Of a stretch of 64,000 bases of DNA, positions 8,519-16,926 are shown one piece after another. The first letter of the stretch is position 1. Each line of letters starts with the position of its first letter. Both the position numbers and the translations under genes were made by a program. The stretch comes from Pseudomonas frederiksbergensis. GTDB lineage: Bacteria; Pseudomonadota; Gammaproteobacteria; Pseudomonadales; Pseudomonadaceae. The stretch is taken from assembly GCF_035751725.1 (NCBI RefSeq), contig NZ_CP142104.1, positions 2,852,001 to 2,916,000 of the forward strand, written 5' to 3'. The notes below the pieces were generated by a model. It made no database searches, had not been told where the DNA came from, and saw nothing but the letters and a program-made list of their open reading frames with translations.

Positions 8519-9211
8519 ATGAACATTCTAATGGTCCTTACATCCCACGATCAGTTGGGCGACACCGGCAAGAAAACCGGTTTCTGGCTGGAGGAATTCG
8601 CCGCCCCTTACTACGTATTCGTCGACGCCAACGCCGCAGTGACGCTGGCTTCGCCGAAGGGCGGACAGCCGCCCCTGGACCCCAAGAGCGATGAAGAACA
8701 GGCCCAGACCGATGCAACGCGGCGCTTCGCCACAGATACCCAGGCCCAGGCGGCGTTGGCCAACACCGTGCCGCTGGGCGAGGTCGATCCGTATGATTTC
8801 GACGCGGTGTTTTACCCCGGCGGTCACGGCCCGCTGTGGGACCTTGCCGAAGACACCGATTCCAAGACCCTCATCGAAGCCTTTTATGCCTCGAACAAAC
8901 CCATCGCCGCTGTCTGCCACGCGCCCGGCGTGTTCAAGAACGTCAACGCGCCGGACGGCCAACCGGTGGTGAAGGGTAAAAAGGTGACCGGCTTCACCAA
9001 CACCGAGGAAGAGGCGGTGGGCCTGACGCAGGTGGTGCCGTTTCTGGTCGAGGACATGCTCAAGGCCAAAGGGGGCGAATATTCCAAGGGCGCGGACTGG
9101 GGAAGTTATATCGTCGAGGATGGGCACCTGATCACCGGCCAGAATCCTGCTTCATCCGAAGCCGCCGCCAATGCACTGATCAAGCGGCTGCAGCAGGAAC
9201 AGAGCGCTTGA
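8519..9211 (+). CDS. Type 1 glutamine amidotransferase-like / DJ-1-PfpI family protein
   Basis: Protein of 230 aa. It carries the PfpI/Hsp31-like core: MNILMVLTSHD at the N-terminus, FDAVFYPGGHGPLWDL, and the nucleophile elbow AVCHAPG with the reactive Cys. The active-site surroundings (LTQVVPFLVEDML, ITGQNPASSEA) match the GATase1-like class of small-molecule glyoxalase III or chaperone-like enzymes. Probably a cytosolic detoxification or stress enzyme. The GGAGGATAGG ribosome site precedes the ATG at 8519. Confidence 0.88.
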   Translation: MNILMVLTSHDQLGDTGKKTGFWLEEFAAPYYVFVDANAAVTLASPKGGQPPLDPKSDEEQAQTDATRRFATDTQAQAALANTVPLGEVDPYDFDAVFYPGGHGPLWDLAEDTDSKTLIEAFYASNKPIAAVCHAPGVFKNVNAPDGQPVVKGKKVTGFTNTEEEAVGLTQVVPFLVEDMLKAKGGEYSKGADWGSYIVEDGHLITGQNPASSEAAANALIKRLQQEQSA

Positions 9212-9266
9212 GTCGGCCTTCGTGGGGGCGACCCATTGGGTCGCTCCCGGTGTAGGAGAATCATTC

Positions 9267-9698
9267 ATGCAAGACCCTTTCAATCTGGCTCGTTTCGTCG
9301 AGGCGCAGCGGCCGATATTCAGTCGCGCCATGGACGAACTGCGTGCCGGCCGGAAGAGGAGTCACTGGATGTGGTTCATCTGTCCGCAATTACAAGGGCT
9401 CGGCCATTCCGAAATGGCCCGTCGCTTTGCGATTTCCGGCCTTGCCGAGGCCCGCGCATACCTGCAACACGATGTGCTCGGACCCCGGCTGGAGGAAGCC
9501 GTGAAAACGGTGTTGCAACACAGCGGTATCAGCGCCGAGCGGATATTCGGCTCGCCCGATGATTTGAAGTTTCGTTCCTGCTTGACGCTGTTTATCAGCG
9601 CCCAGTCGGGATCTGCCCTGTATCAACAGGCGCTCGATCAGTTTTATTCGGGGGAGCCGGATCCTGTAACGCTCGATCTGCTTCGCCGGCAAGTGTGA
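9267..9698 (+). CDS. DUF1810 family protein
   Basis: Protein of 143 aa. DUF1810 signature: FVEAQRPIFSRAMDELRAGRKRSHWMWFICPQLQGLG, then RFAISGLAEARAYL and a SPDDLKFRSCLTLF segment. The fold is all-helical and the function is not known; some relatives are calpastatin-like annotated. The start at 9267 follows GTAGGAGAATC; upstream in-frame codons from 9222 lack a ribosome site. It lies 55 bp after the PfpI gene. Confidence 0.85.
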   Translation: MQDPFNLARFVEAQRPIFSRAMDELRAGRKRSHWMWFICPQLQGLGHSEMARRFAISGLAEARAYLQHDVLGPRLEEAVKTVLQHSGISAERIFGSPDDLKFRSCLTLFISAQSGSALYQQALDQFYSGEPDPVTLDLLRRQV

Positions 9699-9781
9699 AA
9701 CAGCATCAGGTCGGCAAATGAAGCGGCGCCATCATCGGTCTAGGACGCCCTGTATCAATGCGGCAACAAGGAGAACAAACG

Positions 9782-10789
9782 ATGACACTTCATCCTATCC
9801 TGTTCATGGGGGGTTCTGGCGCTATCGGCCACCACACCGCCCGGGCGCTACGCGCCGCTTATCCCGACGTACCGCTGCTGATCGGTGGGCGCGATCTTGC
9901 GAAGGCCCAACGCACTGCCGAGCAACTGGGCGGGGCGCAGGCCGTGGTGATCGATTCCAGCGCCGAAGACCTGGGCCTCGGCGATCGCGCGGTCAGCGCC
10001 GTGGTGGTCTTCTACATGGATCACGCCCTCGCCGGACTGCGTTTTGCGCAGCAGCGCGGAGTGCCGCACCTGAGCATATCCTCCGGCGTTTTCGAAATCG
10101 CCCCGGAGATAGCGATGTACATGCACACACCAGGCGCCTCGGCCATTGTCCTCGGTTACGAGTGGATGGTCGGCGCAACAACGGTGTCGACGTTGAGCAT
10201 CGCCCGGGAATTTGGCCGGATCGGTGCTATCCGGATCGACGCGCTGGTGGATGAGCAGGACACCGGTGGTCCGACCGTTGCCAGCGATTTCAAACACCTG
10301 AACAAGATGCTCCCCGCCGCGCTGACAAGACGCGACGGACTATTTGTCTGGCGCGAAGGGGAAGATTCCAAGACGCGGTTCCAGGCGCTGGATGGCACGG
10401 AAATCGAAGCCTCCGGTTTCTCCTCCATCGATGTCGCCGGCCTGGCGGCTGCGACGGGCGCACCGAATGTCCAGTTCAACATTGGCATCGGTGTGAGCTC
10501 CAGCCGGCGCCAAGGGCAACCGATGTCCACCGAGATCATCATTGAACTCGCTGGTGAAGACCTGGACGGCAACCCGCTGCGCACCCGTCATGCCGTCGTC
10601 CACCCGGCAGGCACCGCGCCGCTGACCGGCCTCAGCGTCGCCATGAACCTTGAGCGCCTGCTCGGATTAGACGGCCAGCCTGCGACGCCGCCGGGGCTCT
10701 ATTTTCCTTATCAGCTGTTGGATGCTGAAGCGTATCTTGAGCGTTTGAAAGGAGAGGGTGGTGAGTTGCGCCGGTTGCAGGTGGGTTAA
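9782..10789 (+). CDS. Saccharopine dehydrogenase-like NAD(P)-binding oxidoreductase
   Basis: Protein of 335 aa starting at the ATG at 9782 with AAGGAGAAC upstream. The N-terminal Rossmann motif is GGSGAIGHHTARAL, followed by LLIGGRDLAKAQRTAEQLGG, as in saccharopine-dehydrogenase-like reductases. The central part (FYMDHALAGLRFAQQRGVPHLSISSG) fits the same superfamily. The C-terminal half is a substrate or dimer domain. The true substrate is unknown; it need not act in lysine metabolism. Confidence 0.75.
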   Translation: MTLHPILFMGGSGAIGHHTARALRAAYPDVPLLIGGRDLAKAQRTAEQLGGAQAVVIDSSAEDLGLGDRAVSAVVVFYMDHALAGLRFAQQRGVPHLSISSGVFEIAPEIAMYMHTPGASAIVLGYEWMVGATTVSTLSIAREFGRIGAIRIDALVDEQDTGGPTVASDFKHLNKMLPAALTRRDGLFVWREGEDSKTRFQALDGTEIEASGFSSIDVAGLAAATGAPNVQFNIGIGVSSSRRQGQPMSTEIIIELAGEDLDGNPLRTRHAVVHPAGTAPLTGLSVAMNLERLLGLDGQPATPPGLYFPYQLLDAEAYLERLKGEGGELRRLQVG

Positions 10790-10836
10790 GCGCGTCGTTC
10801 GGGGATAAGCCTGCTTTGCAGTTTATTCATCGAGAC

Positions 10837-10861
10837 CCAGCACTATTCCAGTGAGTGCTGG
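10837..10861. terminator. Hairpin between convergent genes
   Basis: CCAGCACT (10837-10844) pairs with AGTGCTGG (10854-10861) in the short gap between the convergent genes ending at 10789 and 10869. No T-run is seen on either strand. Confidence 0.4.
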
Positions 10862-10868
10862 CCAGGCG

Positions 10869-12119
10869 TTAACCGAATGGCTTGGACAGCAGCCGCTTTT
10901 GCCGCGCAGCCGGTGCACTGGTCGGGAACACCACCTCGCGCGGCCGAAACCGCGCGAGGCCGCAGGCGGCGGCGATGCGTTGGCGCTGCTGGCCATGAAC
11001 CAGCGCCTGGCGAAAACTGTGTTCGTTCTGCGCCAAGCCCAGGATGTAACGAGTCCCCGCCTGGAAATGTCCGCCATTGGCCTGCCACCAGGCATCGACG
11101 GACTGCGGGTTTGGCCAGGGCAGGTTCTCATCGGGGTCCATGAGTACATGCGGGTCTTCGGGGCTGTCGTTCGGGCCCCCATCGAAATCCGGCAGCACGT
11201 GTAGCTCCAGGTCGAGCAAGGCCAGGTCGGCTCCGGTAATCAAGCTGAAGGCTTCGCCAGCGACCCTGGCGTAGGGCAAATCGCCCATGTGCTGGATCAA
11301 CCAAGGCACGCTCACCGGATCGCCCAACAACCCAAGGGCCTCGATGCCGATGCGCCGCTGTCCGGGATTTTGTACTAGCTGGCGTATCCAGGCGATGCTG
11401 GCCTCGCGCGGCTGCCAGGCGAGCAACACGCAGGCTGCGCGGTATTGAAATTCGCCCGATTGCTCGGCGAATGACCGCAGCGGTTCGAGGGCTTGCTGGT
11501 CGCCCATCTGTGCCGCCGCCCAGTTGGCCCAGAAACGGGCGGCGCAATCGTGATGTTGCCGGTGGACTTGGATGAGCGGCAGCAAATCCTGCCGGCGCAG
11601 CTCGCCGGCGGTGCGGGCGGCACGTGCCAGCACACGGGGGTCGGCATCGCAGAGCGCGGTTTGCATGGCGAGGCCGGGATCATGGCGATGCATGCCGCAG
11701 GCAGCCAGGCCCAGGCGACGAAACAGTGGCTCGGGCGCGGCGAGCATGCGGTCGATCCAGGGCGATATGCGCGCCCAGTCAAGCCATCCCAAGGCCATCC
11801 GATAGCCGCGCTCCGTTTCCACCGCTCCTCGCAAATGTTCACTGAGGCGCGACAGCACTTTCGGATTGGCCGCCTCGAAGGCCAGCACGACGCTGGCGAA
11901 CATCTCGCCGATGGCATGCGGGCCGAGCTGCTCCAGGAGGGCTTCCAGTCCGGCCGGCCCGGCGACGCGCAGGCCATCGAGGTGCGCTTCGATACGCGCT
12001 TCCAACGCGTCGAGCTCATCGAGGTCGTAATGCGGTGCGCGTAGCGCATAGTCGCGCAGGACTGCAAGGAACCCGGCTTCTTCTACATGCAGGTCAAGGA
12101 TGACGGGCAGCGTATTCAT
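10869..12119 (-). CDS. TIGR02270-type HEAT-repeat protein of T6SS payload operon
   Basis: Protein of 416 aa made of repeated helical pairs: GLAACGMHRHDPGLAM, DADPRVLARAARTAGELRRQ, IGIEALGLLGDPVSVPWLIQHM. This is the HEAT-like pattern of TIGR02270 proteins, which are found beside type VI effector genes. A trailing domain has an acidic linker (DFDGGPNDSPEDPHVLMDPDE) and a conserved-looking GTRYILGLAQNEHSFRQAL segment. The role is unknown: adaptor, accessory immunity or effector chaperone are all possible. Last gene of the minus-strand vgrG operon; 30 bp after the beta-propeller gene. Confidence 0.72.
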   Translation of the reverse strand: MNTLPVILDLHVEEAGFLAVLRDYALRAPHYDLDELDALEARIEAHLDGLRVAGPAGLEALLEQLGPHAIGEMFASVVLAFEAANPKVLSRLSEHLRGAVETERGYRMALGWLDWARISPWIDRMLAAPEPLFRRLGLAACGMHRHDPGLAMQTALCDADPRVLARAARTAGELRRQDLLPLIQVHRQHHDCAARFWANWAAAQMGDQQALEPLRSFAEQSGEFQYRAACVLLAWQPREASIAWIRQLVQNPGQRRIGIEALGLLGDPVSVPWLIQHMGDLPYARVAGEAFSLITGADLALLDLELHVLPDFDGGPNDSPEDPHVLMDPDENLPWPNPQSVDAWWQANGGHFQAGTRYILGLAQNEHSFRQALVHGQQRQRIAAACGLARFRPREVVFPTSAPAARQKRLLSKPFG

Positions 12120-12149
12120 TGGTCAGTCCGAATGAAGGGTTTAGCCGCG

Positions 12150-13076
12150 TCAATCAATTTGCAGGCACCGTTTCCAGCTCGAACCATCGAACTCCATGAC
12201 GTCCTTGGGCCCGATGGACCACATGATCCCGTCGGCCGCACTCAGGTGATAACAGGTGCGCGGAGCGTCATCGCCGAAATCGACAGGCTTGAGCGTGTCG
12301 CCCTCCAGCCGGTAGACGAAATGCGTGGACGATACATACAGCTGGCCGGCGAAATGCTCCATGCCCCAAAGATCCTCCCGGGTGCTGTCGTGCTCGATCA
12401 CTTCCCATTGATCGTCGCGTCCGCGCAGCAGGGTCCCGAGTTGGCCGCAAGCATAGGCATAACCGTCCTCCGCGCAGCGAACCTTGTACAGCGCCAGGTT
12501 GGTTGGGCTGTTCTGCTGAGTAAAGACCGCTCCGTCGTATTTCCAGATTTCGCCTTCCCAGCCGACGGTGTAGATTTCCTGCTCGGTGAAGCCGTCAATG
12601 GATTCGAAGCTGGTGTCGGTGATGGGTATATCGCCGACCTGGGCGCTCTGGTCGATGCATCGCCATTGGTCTTCGCCGTCGCGCACGTAGGCTTGGCGGC
12701 AGGTGCCCACGGCGTAGGCACGACCTTTGGCGATGCCACGGATTTCTCGAAGGGGGCCACGTCTTGTTGGGTCGACACCGCAGCTGGCGATGGAAGCTTC
12801 TTCCTTGACAACACCGCCGCCACTGGCCTCAACCGAACCATCGGCGCCCAGCGTCAGCGAGCGCTCGGCAGGTACATGGCAGACCGTTCCGGAGCAGGCA
12901 AGCCATGGCACTGTCCCGGCATACCAAACGCCTTGGTAAAACGTATAGAGGATCGAATCAACGTAACCCTCGCTGGTCGCAGCGTCGTGCGTGGCAATCA
13001 AATAACCCAGGTCTGAGTGGCGAACGACGCCAGTGGTGAGGCTGAGGCCGCTGAATGCGGGGTTTCTGGGGTCCAT
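12150..13076 (-). CDS. Beta-propeller-like protein, probable immunity to the adjacent PAAR/GHH2 toxin (Tsi7-like)
   Basis: Protein of 308 aa without signal peptide. It has repeated blade-like units ending in W-hydrophobic or Y-A-C-G patterns: RAYAVGTCRQAYVRDGEDQW, IYTVGWEGEIWKYDG, YAYACGQLGTLLRGRDDQW, LYVSSTHFVYRLEGD, MWSIGPKDVMEFDGSSW. This is a YCF48/Kelch-like propeller. It starts 25 bp downstream of the nuclease-effector gene, the position of tsi7 after tse7 in P. aeruginosa. Cytosolic location fits protection against a DNA-cutting toxin. Immunity is inferred from position only. Confidence 0.6.
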   Translation of the reverse strand: MDPRNPAFSGLSLTTGVVRHSDLGYLIATHDAATSEGYVDSILYTFYQGVWYAGTVPWLACSGTVCHVPAERSLTLGADGSVEASGGGVVKEEASIASCGVDPTRRGPLREIRGIAKGRAYAVGTCRQAYVRDGEDQWRCIDQSAQVGDIPITDTSFESIDGFTEQEIYTVGWEGEIWKYDGAVFTQQNSPTNLALYKVRCAEDGYAYACGQLGTLLRGRDDQWEVIEHDSTREDLWGMEHFAGQLYVSSTHFVYRLEGDTLKPVDFGDDAPRTCYHLSAADGIMWSIGPKDVMEFDGSSWKRCLQID

Positions 13077-13100
13077 TTCGATCTCCTGATATAGGGGGGG

Positions 13101-14288
13101 TTACGGGCCTGGCCTGTTACCTAGCATTTCAGCCGCTGCCCTGGCGCGTTGTTGAGGATCACTGGTCATTGAGGCGCGTGCATTGATCGGCTTCTCCTCG
13201 CCAGGGTCCTTCGCTTTGTCGTGGTACTTGTTCAACTGGGCTTCCAGGCACTCCTGGGAACAGTCGGAGTCCGGAAAGGTTTTTTTGGCCGCCTTGGCCC
13301 CTGTCTCCGTGGCTTTCGCTCTTGGCCATTCGCCTTTTGCATCGGCTTGCTGCAAAGCCACCACCCCACGTCGGGTATGCATCTGACCGTGGGTGGCTGT
13401 GGTCTGGTTCGGGCCCTCCACACACATGACCGGGGCCTTGTCGGTCTGGTATTTGCTCCAGCCGGCTTTGGTCGGGTGCTGGTTCCTGGGCTGGCCGGCG
13501 AAGGCCGGGCCGTCGGTGAAAGAGGCGGAGTCGATAAGGTGATCTCCGGTTTGTCCCGGGCAACACCTGTTGGGTTTGTATGGCGCGAGAAAGCAGCGCA
13601 AGGCCTTTTGGCACGCGTCGGCGTTGATGGTCTTGGCCAACGATGAATATTCGTTCAGGACGTCGGTGTGTGCAGCGGTGTAGGCCGGATCAGCTGCGAA
13701 CCCGTCGCCTGCCGTTTTCTTTGCAGTGTTGCGCGATTGGAGGGCTTTCTTCAGCGTGTCGGTATTGGGACAAACCACTTTCTTGCTGGTGTCACACGCG
13801 TCGTTCACCCGTTTTTTTTCGCCCTCGCACTGGGCCAGCCCTTCGGCCAGTGCCATTCGATCCGAATAAGGCCAAGGCACCGTGTTGCCGGGTTGAGAAG
13901 CATGGTTGTGGGTGGTCAGGTCCATGTGCCGGACGACATTCTTGCCCTCATATTTCACGTCCATCGACCAAGAGGTGAAATACACCTTGCCCTTGTTCTG
14001 GCTGGTGACAATGCCCTTCTTGGGCGCATTTCCGGCCTCGTCGCCGTAACTGGTCTTGAAGTAGCTCTTGTCCTTGAGCATTACCTCCTTGCCGGTGATT
14101 TTTACCGTTCGGGTGCCTTTGGTCGTGTCCTTGGCCATGCCCGTGTTGGGGTAGGGGATGGGCACGCCCAGCGGGGTGGGCGGCGCCTGGGGCGGGGTGA
14201 AGCAGACGTCCGGAAAGCAGGCGATCGACTTGCCGTCCGCCGCCTTGCAGGCGACTTCCATGTTGTTGGCGAAGACTTCGTTGGCCAT
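13101..14288 (-). CDS. T6SS effector: PAAR-like DUF4150 + Tox-GHH2 nuclease (Tse7-like)
   Basis: Protein of 395 aa starting at the ATG complementary to 14286-14288, which overlaps the thiolase-like stop as TGATG. Residues 1-135 are a PAAR-like DUF4150 domain (EVFANNMEVACKAADGKSIA, PYPNTGMAKDTTKGTRTV, VYFTSWSMDVKYEGKNVVRH) that would cap the VgrG spike. Residues about 225-365 match Tox-GHH2, an HNH/EndoVII-fold nuclease: CCPGQTGDHLIDSASF (His250), VMCVEGPNQTTATHGQMHT (His300, His304) and FPDSDCSQECLEAQLNKYH. The signature reads GDH here rather than GHH. Cysteines are abundant. Predicted to damage DNA in rival cells. Confidence 0.8.
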   Translation of the reverse strand: MANEVFANNMEVACKAADGKSIACFPDVCFTPPQAPPTPLGVPIPYPNTGMAKDTTKGTRTVKITGKEVMLKDKSYFKTSYGDEAGNAPKKGIVTSQNKGKVYFTSWSMDVKYEGKNVVRHMDLTTHNHASQPGNTVPWPYSDRMALAEGLAQCEGEKKRVNDACDTSKKVVCPNTDTLKKALQSRNTAKKTAGDGFAADPAYTAAHTDVLNEYSSLAKTINADACQKALRCFLAPYKPNRCCPGQTGDHLIDSASFTDGPAFAGQPRNQHPTKAGWSKYQTDKAPVMCVEGPNQTTATHGQMHTRRGVVALQQADAKGEWPRAKATETGAKAAKKTFPDSDCSQECLEAQLNKYHDKAKDPGEEKPINARASMTSDPQQRARAAAEMLGNRPGP

Positions 14289-15325
14289 CAGGCAGCCCTC
14301 ACTGTCCGGTAGCTGAGCAGCGCGGCGGCGCGTTCGCCGGCATCGTTGCCCAGATGGCAGAAAACATTCGGCCCTTCGCCGTAGCCCTTGCGGCTCGCGG
14401 CCAGTGCCACGGCGAGCATCACCGGACCGATGGCCGCGCCGACTTCGCCGATACAATCGGCCGGGTGCCACAGATGGAAGAATTCCTTGCGCACCCGCAG
14501 GCTGCGACTCAGGGCCAGGGAGGCCTCCTTGAAGTAATACTGTTCGCCGGAAATATCCGCCAGGCGATAATCCATCTGTTCCAGCCCGCAACCGGCCTCG
14601 CCCAGCGCCGCGCGCACGGCTTGGGTCAGGCCTTCGGCGCGCAGCGGCAGATCCAAGGATTGCACCGTGGCCGGTTCCAGGCCGAAACCCAGGCCAATGC
14701 AGGTCAATTGCGGTGTTTCGTCGCTGACGGGCGCAGCCAGCACCACAGCTGCGGCACCTTCGCCCGGAATGAAACCGTTGGAGTTCTCGCTGGTCAGCAA
14801 GCGTTCGCGTTGCTCGAACGCGGCGAGGGTGGGGCCGCAAAGCAACGAATCGACGCCGGCCACCAGCACATGGCAATGGCCGCCCTGGTGGATCAGCCTG
14901 CGTGCGTCAAGCAAGGCTACGGCGGCGCTGACCCGGCCCCTCGGGATGATGTTCGAGTCGGGGTGGAAGCGCCGGCCCAGCTCAGTTTCGATATCACGCA
15001 GCAATTCCCTGTCGAGGCCATTCAATCGCCCGGGCCGCTCGGCCTCGGCCACGCCCAGCAGCAGCGGAATCTTCTCCGGATCAACCCCTGGGACGCTTTG
15101 CAACGCCTCGGCGATGGCGCGAGAGGCCATCTTGATCAGCTTCGTGCGACCGCGCCAGGGTTGTTCCAATGGCACGCTGGCGCCGATGATCCACTCGCCG
15201 GCGCGGTCGATGAAACGGGTTTCCTGGAAGTTGTCGATGGCACAGCGAATTGCCGCGCAGCCCGCCGGAGCGCTGAGGCCGACAGCACTGATCATCCCCG
15301 ACCCGATGATGCACAGGGCTGTCAT
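14288..15325 (-). CDS. Thiolase-fold / beta-ketoacyl synthase-like T6SS accessory protein
   Basis: Protein of 345 aa with a degenerate thiolase fold: VAGVDSLLCGPTLAAFEQRERLL and GFIPGEGAAAVVLAAP resemble the ketosynthase GEGA region. The usual catalytic Cys-His-His set is not evident: the DSLL position replaces the active-site Cys context. Such proteins occur between DUF2169 and PAAR-like genes in T6SS payload operons and are thought to help load or fold the effector rather than catalyse condensation. Start and stop codons overlap both neighbours by one base (TGATG), so translation is coupled. Confidence 0.75.
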   Translation of the reverse strand: MTALCIIGSGMISAVGLSAPAGCAAIRCAIDNFQETRFIDRAGEWIIGASVPLEQPWRGRTKLIKMASRAIAEALQSVPGVDPEKIPLLLGVAEAERPGRLNGLDRELLRDIETELGRRFHPDSNIIPRGRVSAAVALLDARRLIHQGGHCHVLVAGVDSLLCGPTLAAFEQRERLLTSENSNGFIPGEGAAAVVLAAPVSDETPQLTCIGLGFGLEPATVQSLDLPLRAEGLTQAVRAALGEAGCGLEQMDYRLADISGEQYYFKEASLALSRSLRVRKEFFHLWHPADCIGEVGAAIGPVMLAVALAASRKGYGEGPNVFCHLGNDAGERAAALLSYRTVRAA

Positions 15326-16437
15326 CAGTGGGTTTCCTCGGGCGCTCGCTTGGCTTTCACCAGGGCGCCCAGCGAGGGGTAATAATCCTTGCCCAGCTCA
15401 CGGGCGCGCCACCAGCCCGTGGGCATCGTGCCGACGAGCACCTGGGCGATTTCAAAGATGTTGCGTCGCAGCGGACGGGCGATGCGCCACGTCAACTGTA
15501 CCTGGCGCTCCTCTGTGTCGATCAGCAAGGTGTCGATCACCGCCGAGACTGTTTCATGGCCGCCTTTGTTCTTGAAAAAGGTCACCGGCACGTCCATTTC
15601 GGGCACACGAAAGCCCGCTCTTTCCTGGGGGGTGAGGTTGAGCAACAGCACCTCTTCGCCGCCGCGCAAGTAGTCGGTTTGCTGATCCTCAGGGGCGGCC
15701 TGGAAGTAGCGGTTGTCGAAGTCCGCGGGCAAGAACGGAAAGCTGTCAGCCAACCAGGCATCGTCATAAGTCCCGGCAAAGCGGGCGCGTTGCGGCCAGC
15801 TGCGGCCGATGGGACCCAGGGCCATGGGGCGGAAGTCGCCGGACGGCGAGTCGATGGGCTTGCCCAGCTCTTCGGTGTTGGGCATTGGCCTGCCGACAAT
15901 GTCGATATCGTCGGTGTTGCTTGGGTACCAGCCGCAACCGCACGGGTTTTGCGGATGGCAATCAAGCATTTCGGGTACGTTCGCCATGGTGCGGGAGCCA
16001 CCGAAAGCCTGGGCGTAGGTAATGGCCTGCTCGGTAAACGGCTGGGGTGAACCGGGCGTCAGGCCCATCAACCCCGGTTGCCATTGCCGAGGGCCCAGCA
16101 CCGAGAAGGCCTTGCTGACCCGGCCGACCCGAATGCCGGCGGTCAATTGGGTCACGGGCCGGCCGCCGGGAGCATAGGCCTTGCCGCAGAGCAGCACATC
16201 GCAGCATGGCTTGAACGGGGCGAAGTCCATTTCCTGTTGGGGGGCGCTGAGGCCCGGCTCACCGAGGAAGGCGTCGGCCATCAGCAGCGGCTGCTGGGAA
16301 TCGGCGAGGGTTGCGACGCGGCCATCCAGCGGCAGATCGAACGTGCCTTTGGCCACAACGACCAGGGATTCGCGACCATCGGGCGCCATGCCCAGGGTAT
16401 AGGCCACTTGCAGTTGGCTGGCGTTGAGCAATTCCAT
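15325..16437 (-). CDS. DUF2169 T6SS effector-loading protein
   Basis: Protein of 370 aa. DUF2169 hallmarks: DGRESLVVVAKGTFDLP near the N-terminus, PCCDVLLCGKAYAPGG, QAFGGSRTMANVPEMLDCHPQNPCG, and the C-terminal PVTFFKNKGGHETVSAVIDTLLIDTEERQVQLTWR. DUF2169 proteins act as adaptors between PAAR-domain effectors and VgrG. The start at 16437 (MELLNASQLQVAY) was chosen over longer readings because the upstream coding potential belongs to the previous gene. It sits 14 bp after that gene. Confidence 0.82.
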   Translation of the reverse strand: MELLNASQLQVAYTLGMAPDGRESLVVVAKGTFDLPLDGRVATLADSQQPLLMADAFLGEPGLSAPQQEMDFAPFKPCCDVLLCGKAYAPGGRPVTQLTAGIRVGRVSKAFSVLGPRQWQPGLMGLTPGSPQPFTEQAITYAQAFGGSRTMANVPEMLDCHPQNPCGCGWYPSNTDDIDIVGRPMPNTEELGKPIDSPSGDFRPMALGPIGRSWPQRARFAGTYDDAWLADSFPFLPADFDNRYFQAAPEDQQTDYLRGGEEVLLLNLTPQERAGFRVPEMDVPVTFFKNKGGHETVSAVIDTLLIDTEERQVQLTWRIARPLRRNIFEIAQVLVGTMPTGWWRARELGKDYYPSLGALVKAKRAPEETH

Positions 16438-16451
16438 GTGCGACTGCCTGT

Positions 16452-16910
16452 CTAGTTGATTTGCACCGAACCGCCCTTGATGCGGTTGACCCCGCTGGAG
16501 CGGCTGGAAAGGTAGGTGCCCCGAATGATCACCTTGCCCGCGCGGGTCAGGGTGATGCTGGCTTTGCCGCAGCGCAGGACAAGCTCCCGCTCCGCGCAAA
16601 ACTCCAGGCGTTCGCCGTCCAGGTGGGCGACGGCTGGCGTTGTGGTATTCGGCAAGCGTTGGATGCGACCGATTACCAGCGGCTTGGCGAGGTCGCCGGC
16701 CTCGAACATCAGCGCGACCTGGACGCCGATGTCCTCGCGGGTCAGCGGCGTGGTGGTACGGGCGGCAAGGCCCGTATCGCCGGGGCAGCCAGGAAAGGCG
16801 ACCACCGGGCCCTGCGCCGTGGGCACGTCCAGCAACACGCCGATCACGACGCCATCCACGCGTGCCGAAGTGGCGGTGGTGGCTTCTGGAAGCTGATACT
16901 CAACGGTCAT
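16452..16910 (-). CDS. DUF6484-like T6SS accessory protein
   Basis: Protein of 152 aa (start ATG at 16910, MTVEYQLPEATT). Recognisable pattern: DGVVIGVLLDVPTAQGPVVAFPG near residue 20, TGLAARTTTPL, a beta-rich FEAGDLAKPLVIGRIQ and a C-terminal strand-rich LRCGKASITLTRAGKVIIRGTYLSSRSSG. The C-terminal half resembles the VgrG-tip DUF2345 beta-prism. The DUF6484 name is recalled from this operon position and not verified; DUF3540 is a related possibility. It sits 16 bp after vgrG. Confidence 0.6.
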   Translation of the reverse strand: MTVEYQLPEATTATSARVDGVVIGVLLDVPTAQGPVVAFPGCPGDTGLAARTTTPLTREDIGVQVALMFEAGDLAKPLVIGRIQRLPNTTTPAVAHLDGERLEFCAERELVLRCGKASITLTRAGKVIIRGTYLSSRSSGVNRIKGGSVQIN

Positions 16911-16926
16911 GACGCCGACTCCGTGG

